A stretch of 64,000 nt of DNA from Polyporus tsugae (taxonomy: Eukaryota; Basidiomycota; Agaricomycetes; Polyporales; Polyporaceae). The translations under genes were made by a program, and so were the position numbers. Each line of letters opens with the position of its first letter. Positions within the stretch are counted from its first letter, which is position 1. The stretch lies in assembly GCA_024305745.1 (NCBI GenBank), contig JAHRBS010000011.1:248001-312000 (forward strand), given 5' to 3'. The notes beneath the pieces were generated by a model that saw only the letters and a list, made by a program, of their open reading frames with translations, did not search any database and had not been told where the DNA came from. Positions 19,233-29,865 of this stretch are shown here, in pieces.

Positions 19233-20589
19233 CACTTCGGTGAGTAACGCTTCAGCCGCATGCAATATGGCGTGCAACTGACCTTCGAGTGTCCTTCAAT
19301 CGCGGCGGCTCATCGCTCATCGCTGGAGCCGCGAAAATCCCCAGAGGGTAACACTTCGTACGACTAATCAAAAGTTATACATGGGGTTCAGTACGACAAC
19401 CGCAAAGGCAGCTAACGCTGTTTTTGTCCGCGGAAGCACTGCCTCCAGCTGTCCTGTTTCCCCTCATTGCCAATCATTGTCGCGCCGTCCGCCCCATTGC
19501 TTCTCACCGGCCGATGTACTGACAACCCCACACGGCCCTCCACCTACGCCGTCGCCATCGCACACCGGGACGCGGTCGCGCTATGGCCAGGATCCAGCTC
19601 GCCCCTCACGCCTGCCTCCGGCCGCCTCCCAGGGCGCACCTCCTAGTTCACCCAGGTTGCGCCTGCGCGAGCTCTCTCATGTCACCACGGTCATCCCTCT
19701 CTGGCCGCCAGCTGTTGTCGCTCCTCTCAGCAACACTATGGAGTCGGTCCACACGACGTCGTTCACGGACCGTAACGTTCCGCTCATGCTCCATCGAAGG
19801 GCATGTCCATACCGGTACCTCGCACTTCGAGTACCATCTGAGCTCGTCCTCACCCGCCCGGCGCCTGCCGCTGTTTTCCTGCCCCTGGTCGGCTCAGAAG
19901 CGCGAGTCGGCGTTCGAACTTGGGCAAATCCGTCACAAACAGGGATTTCATAGGCCCCTTCCAGCCACTGCATCGCACACAACTCCTCGACTACACGTCC
20001 GTTGCTCCAGGCCACTTCGAACAACAAACGGGCAGCCTTCTATCCTTTGCGCCATCACCATCCCGACTACATGCATTCACAGACTTCAGGACCACGTTCG
20101 ACCTGCTTGTCTCGGCATGCTTGGGAGCGTCTCCGTCTACCAGGCCCGCCTCCTTTCGATTGTTTCCTGTTTCCCCGCACGGCTCGAGCTCAACATTGCG
20201 GGAATAACTTACCCGCGCTCGACGTCCCGACGCACTAGTTGGGTGACACAAGGAGAGCGCGCGAAAAGGGTTTATAGGTACGTAAAAAGTGCGTATCGCG
20301 CGAGGTCAGAGGCTGACAGCAGCTCCTTGCACATTAATTCCTGGTCCCAAAGTCAAGATGGGTGGATCGAGCGGAGGTGTGCTTGCTGTGCTGGCTACGT
20401 GTTCCGCCCGAGCCCGCCCTCCCTGGACCCCTTGCAGCTCCGGTTGCATGTAGTACCGGAGTCCTTAGAGACACCGTGCGAGTATTGCTGTCGCGGGCGG
20501 ATGCCGGGCCCTCTCGGCCCTTCCGAATTTGTAGATGAGTGGGAGCCTCTGTCTGTCGGACAAACTTAACTCTCTCTTCGGTGTCGCAG
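19233..20589. other. no gene recognised
   Basis: Contains open frames up to 328 codons on the plus strand (19583-20569), but their Ser/Arg/Pro-biased composition and lack of motifs suggest chance frames in GC-rich DNA. Confidence 0.45.
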
Positions 20590-20900
20590 TTGGCCGTCAA
20601 GAAGCTCCACAACGTAGGCATCCCGGCACCCCAATCTTGTCACATTCGCACAAAAACCCCTACCCTACCCCACCACCAAGCATGTCGCGAAGGCTCCCAG
20701 CGCCGGCTGTGACCTCATCTGCGCCCAGGTTGCCGAGAGCAGCGACCAGAAAGGCGACATCCGCGCATCGATCCTCATCTGCAAGGGCTGCACAGTGAAG
20801 CGCGTGTACGTCATCGGAGCTGGGGTGGTCCCGGACGGCCGCTCGGTCGCCGCGAACCTCTCCTGGGGCGCACAGGCCTTCTGGCTCGGCACGTGTCTGC
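20590..20900 (+). pseudogene. nitronate monooxygenase (2-nitropropane dioxygenase) fragment
   Basis: After an acceptor-like CAG at 20589, a short exon reads LAVKKLHNVGIP. After the acceptor at 20679-20680 a second reads HVAKAPSAGCDLICAQ ... GDIRASILI ... VYVIGAGVVPDGRSVAANL, then SWGAQAFWLGT. This order is that of the FMN-binding C-terminal half of nitronate monooxygenases. The usual Gly-rich GGEGGGHTG loop is replaced by VAESSDQKG and the N-terminal half is absent, so it is a dead fragment. These enzymes oxidise alkyl nitronates with FMN. Confidence 0.75.
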
Positions 20901-22600
20901 ACTGGGAGAATCATTACAATCTCATCAGTGCGCGAAAACGATTGTGGAGACAATGGATGGACGTGGTGAGCAGCCGCGGGCGATGCCTGCTGGCCCGCAA
21001 ACGACAGCGAGAACGTGAGGCACCTTTGGGTGCCCCGCATACGGGCAAGAACCTCTTGACGGATGCCGCCGTCAGATCGTGCCCCGCGCGGGTGGTTCTC
21101 GGGATAGTGATGCCTCCCGCCTCCCTTCTCGCACACTGCCGACTTCTTCGTTGTCGGAGATGCGTGAAGTCTGCAGGTCGCTTGCCATGACACGCACACG
21201 CACCATGTGTTCCCACCTCCCCACGTCCATCAAGTAGGGAACACAATTGGGCTGGACTCGTTGCTGGCAGAACATCCATCCTAGGGGATGTCCATTGGCT
21301 CGCGCTGTGCACCTGCTGCTGGTATGTCTCTCACCTCATCTGCACTGTGCGACAGGCCCACTTATAACCCACTCATAAACTCCAGACACACGAACAAAAG
21401 CGGAGAATCACGGGCTCAGGACCGCAATGGTTGTAGTACGGCACAGCGTGAAGCGATTGCGCAGGCGAGAACGAAGCTGATGTTGTTGGAACATATAGGA
21501 TAGGTACGGATATTGTAGGAGCGGCTTGTTGCGCGATTGTCGCGGAATCCGGGAAATAAGTAAACGGCGTATGTCCCTCCGCGTGCTCGGGTCGTCAAGT
21601 CGGATGCAGATCCCCGGTGATAGGCCAGTTACCTCGTCGAGCTCTTCATTGTTGTGCTTGAAAGTTTCCAGAACGTGGGTACTCAAGCGCACAACCTCAG
21701 GCCATCAGCGATCAAGATGTATGCGCAGTGCGGGGTTATCGTCGGCTTCACACCACTCACCCAGATCGCTCCGAAGTCCGTTCTGAGGGTGTTCAATATC
21801 TTATGAAGGCCTTCTCTGCCGATGCTAGTTTGTTACCAAATGTCGCCTAGCTGACTGTCTTTGGGCCCCGTCTCGCCTCTCATTAGATATACATTCCCTG
21901 GAACACTCACAATACTAGATTTACGATACCAGAGGTGCCAGTAGTTCTATGTATTCAGACACCCATGTCGCTGGACTTGCAATATTGTCTCTGAAGCGGA
22001 CCTTGCGGGCGGCGTGACAGTTGAACAAGACAGGTTCGACTCGAGCGACTCGAGAACAGACACGGCGCGCGACGTCTTGCGTGTCATCGTGACACCGGTC
22101 TCGACCCCGAGATATGTGCAAACGTGTTGCGAGGACACTCACAAGTGACCGACAGTCCGGATTGCATTTATGTACGCAGAGTTGGTCATAAGGACGGGTC
22201 ATGAAAGGACGTCGTGTAAAGTAAGATGGAGCAGATGCGGACGGGACGCAAGGGAGATGAGACGGTGTATGAGGTGCGGTGAGACAGGGAGGTACGCGAG
22301 GATGGGAGGGAGATGAAAGATGAAGATAAACATGAAGCAATGGAGAGGGTGACACAGCGGGGAACGAGGGGTGAGAAGGGGCAGCCCGAGACAAGCAGCG
22401 TCTTCAAAGGCAGACAAACAAGAACACAGGAGAAGGAAACGGGCACAACAAGTGGTCAAATGGAGGAAGGAGCGACGCATGGGAGGAAGAACAGAAGTGG
22501 CCGACCGCAGGAGTTGCCGGGGCCTGAAGCAGACGGGGCCGGAACCGTTTCGCCCGCCTTACCCCTGAGCGTTCTGAGCGCAAGCAAGCGGGTGGGTCTG
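20901..22600. other. no gene recognised
   Basis: Short frames on both strands and a purine-rich stretch at about 22230-22500; nothing assignable. Confidence 0.45.
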
Positions 22601-23083
22601 CCATCGACCTGATGTCACGTGGATGTCTCCGACGGGATGGTGTCCTTGACTTTGCCACGCACAGAGCGTACTGGGCAGCGTGAGGTGACGGTGCGGCGAT
22701 AGACCAGGTCGATGTCTGAGAGCATGCAGCATACATGCCATTCGACGACGAGGGCACTGTCAGCAGCCGATGGCGACACGCCCCACAACCTCCTTCTGTT
22801 GACCGGAAATGATGATCCCATTCGAGCTTCGAGGGCGGCAATCGGCAGGCGACACATGAGAGCCGATGCGACTATGGCGATCGTGACAGCGGCGGGAAAG
22901 CCGAGGCATGGCGCAGTCGGCGCTCATTCATACCCCAGCGACAGCGCACACAGGGCCATGGTGCGGGCGGCGGTGTACCCGGGGAAAAAGGGGTTGAGGG
23001 GAAGGCAGGCGGGAAGTGTAGGTGGCCACGGCGATGCAGAGGGGTGTTAAACGACAACAGACCAAAGCGACGACGGTGGTAGA

Positions 23084-23600
23084 TCATGGGTGAACAAGAC
23101 AGATCGAGACTCGATACTGAGGCGTGTGCGATGCAGGATGTGTACAGAGGATGAGATGGCGGAGACGTGAAGGGAGCGAGTGGATGCAGATGCGATGCGG
23201 GGGCCCTACACGTCCGAGGATCGGGGGGTCGAAGTCCAGGATCAGCTGGGGGTCGATGGGCTGCGACGGGTCAATGGTGGCAGGGATCATGTTCTGCGGC
23301 AGGCTCGCGAAGGAGCTCGACACGGCGCCCAGGTCCTGTGTTGCGTTCAGCGAGCTCTGGGGATGCAAGTTCAGGTCCACGGTGGCGAGGACGGGATCCT
23401 CGGAACGCCTCGGGGGACCACCGCGCCCCGTCTGCCTGCAGTCGTGTCGTGTCCAGGAAGGATGCTTGGCGGAGGGCGGGCTGGGAGAGGACGAGGGGGT
23501 ACACGGAGTGGGCGATGACGGCGAGGATGGCGAGGCATGCGGTCCGCGTCCAGTACGCTTGTGGTTTGCGGGAGCGCAGAGGGGCACCGCGTGCGATCAT
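23084..23600 (-). CDS. uncharacterised protein with one N-terminal membrane segment (frame-disrupted)
   Basis: On the minus strand a frame from ATG 23600 begins MIARGAPLRSRKPQAYW and continues with a hydrophobic segment (ACLAILAVIAHSVYPLVL), typical of a type II membrane anchor. About 60 codons in, the coding signal passes to another frame (DPVLATVDLNLHPQ ... SQPIDPQLILDFDPP). One extra G in the stretch encoding AFRG would explain the change. No family was recognised. More exons may lie toward 22600, where a frame with SFPVNRRRLWGVSPS is found. It could be a pseudogene or contain a base-call error. Confidence 0.4.
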
Positions 23601-23930
23601 GATGCAGTGCTCTACGCTCCTGGAGCGGCGGCGTTGAGCCAACATGTTCATGCCCGAGACACAGAAGAGTACATACCTACGAAGGACAAAGGATGCGCAC
23701 CTCCTACATGAAAGAGGCCGCTTCCGGGTGGGCTTGTGCAGGTTGGGAGCGCAGGCGAGGACGTTGGAAAGCAGCCGGACAGTGGACACGGTCGTCGTCC
23801 ACTGTCCGGCGGGAAACGCCTGCATGAACGCGCTATTGGTGTTATTGCACAGGGGAGTCGAGGTGGAGGACGGAGGGACCGAAGGCATCGCGTCCGGATG
23901 GGGACGGGGATGACCGGCTCTCTGTGACAC

Positions 23931-24515
23931 TAGACAGCAGCTCAGTACAACGGGTGTATGGGCGAGGGCAACACGTAGGGAAGAGGATGAGATGACACGT
24001 CAAAGAGTGCCGTGGGTTCCAAGAAACCGATGTTTCAAGGCCTGACGACCCCGCCCGATGGCGGCACTTTGAGTGCAGAATGCAGGAGAGGATAGCAGTC
24101 ATACTCACCTACGTTGCCCCATACTGATACTCAATCCCACCATACAGCCCTCCAGAGAGTGTCGGGTGAGGGGAATTGCGGGACGAAAATACCAGAGGAG
24201 AGAGTGAGGGCTGACGGTGAGGTGGCAACTCGGGGGCGCCCAGCACCGAGTCGCAATGCGGAGTAGGTGGCAGCGCGTGCGCAGCACGAAATTATGAGCG
24301 GAGAAGGCGGCTTGTTCCGAACCTAGCAGATGGCTGTGCTGTACTCGGCGCCGGGCGACTGGCTTCCCGATATTCGTAAAACCATGGTGTATAGAAATGA
24401 GTTAGGAGAGCAACGTCTGATAGCTGTAGATCACTACACTGTTGTCTCGTACAGGTACAGAGCGACAGAGAGTGAAAAGAAGTGTATGGTCCGCGGAGCC
24501 TCCAGTTATCCAGAA
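23931..24515. other. no gene recognised
   Basis: Spacer between the preceding candidate and the 3' end of the alpha-kinase gene. Confidence 0.5.
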
Positions 24516-27020
24516 CTAAGGCGCTCCGGACACATCATGTGCACTATCCCGCATATCCTGGAGGAGATCATCCAGAGTGTCTTGTAGCACCTGGGACGAC
24601 GCAAGATGAAGGCCAGAGCAGATGTAGTTGCAGAAGTGCGAGGAGATGAAGTCTTGAAGACCCTTTGAACCATGATCCCCTATACCAGAGGTCCTGGAGA
24701 TAGGTAATAAATAATGGCGCGTAACCGAGTAGGCCAGAAAAAGAAAACCCCACCCCTCTACCATGTGCGTCATAGGGTCAAATAGAGTAAGCGATAACTT
24801 TGCATTGGTGCTGGCATTGTTTGAGCCTATATGAAGCTTACTAAACAGCTGAGATCTATTGAAGACTGGTGGTGCGTACCTTGAATATCAGCGAAAATGT
24901 ATTGACAGGCTGTCTGCTCGGCAATGAAATGAGCAAATGCTGCCATGGTCAGCAACCGCAAGTCGCTACGGCTGGTCGCACCGAGGGTGCCACTGAACTT
25001 GACCACGGTCGAGGTGAGACGGCGAGGCTCAACCAGATAGACCTCTGTGACCTCTGAGGACGCGTCCAGGTCTTGACGCGGTCCGCCTTCTTCGATTTGT
25101 TCGTCTACTTCTATGTCTTCGGTTTGTGTCGTTGACCCCTTGTAGATCTTGATGAGGAAGCTGTCAGAAACGTCAAATTCTGCGGGGTACCATATAATAA
25201 TGAGTAAAATGTGATCACATGACAGCTGACTTGCACGACAAACCTGCGACGTTAATCCCCTCTTCAAGAGCAAGCAACTTGAACTTCTTGTCGAAATAGG
25301 CCATATGCTTCAGTCGAATGAGATCGGCGGTGAGGGCGTTGACGGCTTGTGAAACAGGTATATGTTCAGATCTGCCACCGCCCACATTGACCAGCTTCTT
25401 TGCAACGTAAGCTTGGCCGTTGATCTGGAGCTAAAGCGTAGTGTGGTGTATGGTTAGTCTGTCTGTACGGAGGAATATAAAGGAAATAGTAGCGTACACC
25501 GAACACGTCTTTGGTGTTACCACGTTCACAAGCGCTAAGGTCGAGTGTTCTTGTCTCCAAGAAACCAGACATCAGTGATGTTTCTTCCATGAGGGTAGGG
25601 GTGACTGTATCGTCCGACACAACACAGGTCGTTTTCCTGAAACATATTTCTGTCACGGAGAGCGTTGTTGGAGTGTGTGCAAGAAGATTATTCCCATCAG
25701 AGACAAAGGACGAGCGAAGTGTTTGCGTTGACGGCTGAGATATCGTTTCTAACAGGCCACATCAGGTCAAATCTGCCAAGCCTTTGTGAATACTAGAAAA
25801 GCAACAAACCTCAAGTACGTTTGGGGGGTTTTGGAGTGGACGCACTACGGGTAGCCGATGCCTTACGTTTTGAGCCGGCTTTTCCTCCAGCAATAAGCTC
25901 AGGGTCTTCGGTGCGATCCAGATACTGGACAATGCGTAAACAAGAATCTGGTCCAAAGGGCAGTATAGCAAAAATGATGAGAACTCACCTGCGCAACATT
26001 GATATATAGCTCGACACTAAACCTGTATGGCTTTGAGTTGGCCTTATTCTTGCACTAAGCGTGCTTTGGAAGGACGATGTAGGTGCTGTGGTACTCGGGC
26101 GCGCTATAGAACTGATACCACTGAGCAATCGTCATGACCAGGTCGTCGGTAGGAAAGACGAAGTTGTTGGGCGCGCGCAGGCTTGTCTCCTCTCTGATAG
26201 TTAGAAATATTGTCTAAGCGAGGTCTGTTCAGGTTACTAGGTGAAACGGAAACATACTCTAGCAGTAGAGCAGAGTAAAGTTCTGTCCATCGCCCATTTA
26301 CCTCCTTGACAATACGAGACCAAAGATCTATTCCAATGTATGTGGTTGGATGAGTGGGCGAGGAGCAATATTGTAGACGTTGCTCACCAAGCATGGTCTG
26401 ATTCTCGGGAAAGGAAATGACGCCTGTACCCAGCATCTGGTCTATGTGCTTTGTCGAGTCGCTGCGGCGGCACTCGTAGTAGACAGTGCAGTAGGCCACC
26501 TGCGTTCGCTGGGAAGATCCAATACCCTAAGCGACTCGAATAGCTTGTAACTCAGGCACGGAAGTCGCCGTCCCAACTGGACCATGCGTGTCGGAACTTG
26601 TTGCAGGCTTGTTCATCTTCGTGACAAGATTTGTATGCCGACACTGGGCCCATTGATCAGCAGATCGCGGTCGCAAGTTGCATTGTTAACACGTACCAGC
26701 TCTCTGACATGTACCGCAGGGGTCTGTTATCATTGTACCGCACACCCCACACTCGCCACACTGGGTATACTTTGTCTGAAGCGGAGAATTGCTAAGAGGG
26801 CTCGAGACAGCGGCAGAAAACTCACCCTAATCTCGTCCTTGTCGTCGTGGCTGAGATCTGGATTCCCCAACTTGACGCAGAGGGAACAAAGTTGACCGCC
26901 GGGCTCCATCCAGGGAAAGATCACTTGGCATCCGTTATTGACATTTTGATTACCGCCGCAAGGAGCTGTGTTGGTTGCTTCTCGGTAGTGGACTGGAGGT
27001 CGACGATGCGCAGACGCCAT
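24516..27020 (-). CDS. alpha-type (atypical) protein kinase, multi-exon
   Basis: Translating the minus strand from ATG 27020 gives an N-terminal cysteine-rich zinc-binding-like region (LCSLCVKLG, then after an intron CGECGVCGTM ... PCGTCQ). A basic linker (GSKRKASATRS ... PKPPKR) follows, and then the alpha-kinase fold: NGQAYVAKKLVN with the nucleotide-binding Lys, AFAHFIAEQTACQYIFADIQ with the catalytic Asp, LFDPMTHM, and the Gly-rich SGIGDHGSKGLQDF before a C-terminal HFCNYIC zinc motif. At least eight short introns are needed. Checked junctions stay in frame, including GTACTT...CAG joining KPPKR to PSTQTLRSS. No lesion was found, so it may be functional. Alpha-kinases phosphorylate Ser/Thr; this N-terminal architecture is a common expanded type in agaricomycetes. 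Individual exon borders are approximate. Confidence 0.8.
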
Positions 27021-27273
27021 AGGCTGAAGTATCAGGTGCAGGGGAATACGGCAAGGGACAGATAGTCAGTGGACCGGTACGGTGTGTTTCGAAGGCACAA
27101 TATATTGATGCCCTTGGCTCACCTCAATATTGGCACTCCGAATCGGAAGTGCAACACAGGCGATCTCCGGACAGGAGTACTAGTGGAGCTGAGGTAATGA
27201 ACAGCAGGGCTTTCATCGTCCAAACTGTTCTGAAAATATTGCAGGGCCGCTAGCACCAACTGGGACTGGAAAT

Positions 27274-27345
27274 ACCGCAGGGTCGAACAGTGGCGACGCC
27301 GCAGGGTCAAACAGTGGCGATACCGCAGGGTCGAATAGTGGCGAT
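27274..27345 (+). repeat. 24-bp minisatellite, three units
   Basis: Three consecutive 24-bp units starting RCCGCAGGGTC and ending GTGGCGAY, with a partial fourth. Confidence 0.9.
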
Positions 27346-27604
27346 ATCGGGTGGCGATTACCGAAAACCTTGATGGTATCGAGGCACCAAACCTGAAGGG
27401 TCGACAACACCGCAAACCTCGGAGCCGATTGATTGGCAGTCATAGGTGGGCGGCATCCAAGCAGCATCAAGGATGATCAGGGAAAGTGAGGATTTCGCGA
27501 TGGCCTTTGTGGCGATGCAAAAGATGCTTACCTACACCAACGCTTGGGATGGAATCTTATGCCCTCCTCGCATCCTTTAACATTTTACATTAGCATATTT
27601 TGCA

Positions 27605-27901
27605 ATGGGAGGTACACATTCTATCGTGTTAGCTTACAAGAAGGCGTCCAACCCGTTATCGAGGATAGCCGAGCGTAAGCGTAAACACGAGGACCTTGCT
27701 CTGGATGTCGCCCTCGACAATAGTGGAACCATTGAGGAGGGTAAAACCTGAGAATGAGATCATAGAGTCGCCAATTTTCTCCGACTGACTGACTGACTAG
27801 ATTCTGCAGGACTGTCCGACACACCGCCCAAGAAGAAGGCCAGAAGTGAAGATATCGACGCAAGCACTGTGCCCGCAGGGCAAGCATACACAAACAACTA
27901 G
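27605..27901 (+). CDS. small two-exon lysine/arginine-rich protein, unknown
   Basis: ATG 27605 opens a frame (MGGTHSIVLAYKK ... IAERKRKHEDLALDV). It is joined across an intron at 27741-27809 (GTAAAA donor, GACTGAC branch, TGCAG acceptor) to GLSDTPPKKKARSEDID and ends at TAG 27899-27901, about 75 residues in all. PPKKKAR resembles a nuclear localisation signal. No family was recognised. It may be a fragment of a larger gene, but the intron signals are good and the reading frame is preserved. Confidence 0.4.
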
Positions 27902-27927
27902 ATTATCTGCAGGGTGGCTTACGGTCA

Positions 27928-28267
27928 TTTGCATATCAAACTGCAGTCGACATTCACGCGTCGAGCTTGTTTGCTCGGATTTGCAGCGCCGTAGGCCAGC
28001 GCCTGCATGCCTGTTCGGGACTGGGGAATATGAATCCACCACCGCCGTCGAAGTATTCTGCCCCCGTCTCCCGTTGGATGTTGCGGAATGAGGTCTAGCA
28101 GGGTATCCTGGCACAACCTCGAGCCGATGAAGGCGAAGTGAGGACCATGCCTTGTCCTTTGGGAGTGCGTCTCCCCCCGGATGGCCGCCCACAGCCGTTA
28201 CTTGGTGGCGGACCAAATACGAACAAACAGCTTCCACGCGTGCACCGACTGCAGTTTGATATGCAAA
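27928..28267. repeat. inverted pair of exon-like sequences
   Basis: A perfect 22-bp inverted repeat (27928-27949 and 28246-28267; core TTTGCATATCAAACTGCAG) extends imperfectly about 40 bp inward. Read outward from the centre, both arms encode a similar peptide (RLQFDMQ) ending near a GTAA. It may be an inverted duplication of an exon or terminal repeats of a small element; no flanking target duplication was seen. Confidence 0.6.
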
Positions 28268-28349
28268 GCACTGTAATAAATGGAAAGTCAGCTGTCAACG
28301 ATACCGTGCAAATGCACTGCCCGTGGCAGGATATTACAAACCATGTCTT

Positions 28350-28545
28350 TTAGACATACCGTTTGCATAATTGTACATCCGCCACTCGAATCTGCGGTGC
28401 TCCTCGAACGCACTTGGAGGCACACGGGCAGGTAGCCGGCCACGGACGCCCGCGGCGGAGCCGCAGGGTTTATACATACCATTCGCATAATTGTACTTGA
28501 ATCCATCCCAGATGAGACGGAAGGAGCATTCATTTATATACACCC
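28350..28545 (-). repeat. direct repeat of exon-like YNYANG sequences
   Basis: On the minus strand two segments about 120 bp apart read FKYNYANG and RMYNYANG, each followed at once by GTATGT, a good splice-donor sequence (plus-strand words ATACCRTTYGCATAATTGTAC). They look like two duplicated small exons or coding repeats. No known family was recognised. Confidence 0.45.
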
Positions 28546-28794
28546 CGATTATCGGAATGATAGAATGTATCTGACCGAAACGAAATGCACGCCACCGGCG
28601 GAAAATAATTAAACCATTGAGGCACCAAAGTAGGCTGCTGAATGTCTTCTAAGCCAGAAAAGTCAAGAACTTTATATGTTGGGACACGCACCAGTAAGCT
28701 TCGCGGCATTCAGGAGGGGTACACTGCGGGAATGAAATGTAATAACTACGCAACTATGTGACCAGCAGATTCATTTCTGCCAGTTCTTGATCAG

Positions 28795-29219
28795 TTTCAC
28801 ATGCTTAGAGCTTTCGGCCGGTGTGTTGGATTGGGAACGCACCGTTCGCACATCTCCCTACATCTCGGCCTTGCGCAGGAACGCGCGTCAGATCTACACC
28901 TTCGTCGGCACGCTGAGATTGTCGAGGTGCAGCACGACGTGTATGCGCGAGAGGAACGCACTCGTCGAACAGGTGGACACTGTTCGTCGTCATGAACAGG
29001 ATCCCGCGGTAGTGGCGCAGGAAGACGGAAGATGGCGACCATGGCATTGTGCTGCGCTCGAGGTCGTGCGGAGCTCGAAAGCCTGGCGCAACGCGTCGTC
29101 GAGACTTGTGCGACGCTCGTCTTGTTGAAGGGCGGGCTGGAGAGGTTGATGACAAGGCCCGGGCCCTTGCAGCGCAGGATGTTGTCGAAGCGCGTGGGGC
29201 CCTCCGAGCGGAGGCAGTG
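28795..29219 (-). pseudogene. AAA-ATPase remnant truncated by copia copy 2
   Basis: On the minus strand the reading begins at the LTR edge with RFDNILRCKGPGLVINLSSPPF (Walker A region degraded, no GKT intact). It then gives FLRHYRGILFMTTNSVHLFDE and, in another frame, RIHVVLHLDNLS, matching the order Walker B-downstream, sensor and arginine-finger regions of AAA ATPases. Several frame changes and in-frame stops (for example after LSVPTKV) show it is dead. The N-terminal part is absent, and nothing related is found at the far side of copia copy 2. Confidence 0.65.
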
Positions 29220-29547
29220 TGTTGAGCGCGGCACTGCTAAGCGCTGGCAGCCAACATAGCCGCTAGGCTGTGACACCGCCATAGCGCCAGTTGTCACACA
29301 TGCCAGATTACTCATAGCCTCGTCTATGATAATCACGCACAGCTCGACTGTGCACCGTGTATGCTACTGTACAGTTCTTATGTAATCTAGTAGTATATAT
29401 ATGGGCTCCCCAGAGCCCCCAATAGAGACAGTTCTTTACACCCTACCACCATCATCACTTAACAAGCCTCAACAACCCCTCCAGGTGAGTATGCGGAGCT
29501 TCCGCTAGAGTTGCTGCCCGGTGTGGGCTTTGCCCCCGGGTTCAACA
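29220..29547 (+). repeat. copia copy 2 5' LTR
   Basis: 328 bp; private changes include CTGCTAAGCG near the start and ATATATATGGG at the TATA region. Confidence 0.95.
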
Positions 29548-29845
29548 GGTTATGAGCCCTGGTAATGCCCAGGTACTGCGCCGCTCATTGCTGGCTGCGA
29601 CCTGTGAGGCTCCCAGCTCGCCTGGAATCCCTTCGTCGCCGTTATGGCAGACGACCTGTTGGATGGATGTGGTGCGATTATCCGCTGCCTGCCATCCACA
29701 GCAGTGGAGCTGGATGTGGCGCGCCTTCGAGGTCGCTGCCTGCCCTCCACCAAATAGAGGGGGAACCTATGCCAGCGCGTTTTTCCATGACCGCTGCCCT
29801 AAAAAGTCTTTGTGGATGTTGACTGACACGTCTTCTTCCCTCCAG
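29485..29845 (+). other. predicted leader intron of copia copy 2
   Basis: Same donor (CAG/GTGAGT), branch (CTGAC) and acceptor (CCCTCCAG) as in copy 1; 361 nt, ending 20 nt before the ATG at 29866. Confidence 0.75.
29548..29561 (+). other. primer binding site, half-tRNA iMet type (copy 2)
   Basis: GGTTATGAGCCCTG, identical to the site in copy 1, directly after the LTR. Confidence 0.8.
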
Positions 29846-29865
29846 ACTTTAACCCCTCTCGCACG

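Noticed and set aside
19583..20569. 328-codon plus-strand frame
   Set aside because: Arg/Ser/Pro/Cys-rich chance-like composition, no motif, overlapping competing frames.
22031..22041. Second B-box-like word GGTTCGACTCG
   Set aside because: No A-box at suitable distance and no stems.
23124..23711. Plus-strand frames opposite the membrane-protein candidate
   Set aside because: The minus strand carries the hydrophobic anchor and better coding character.
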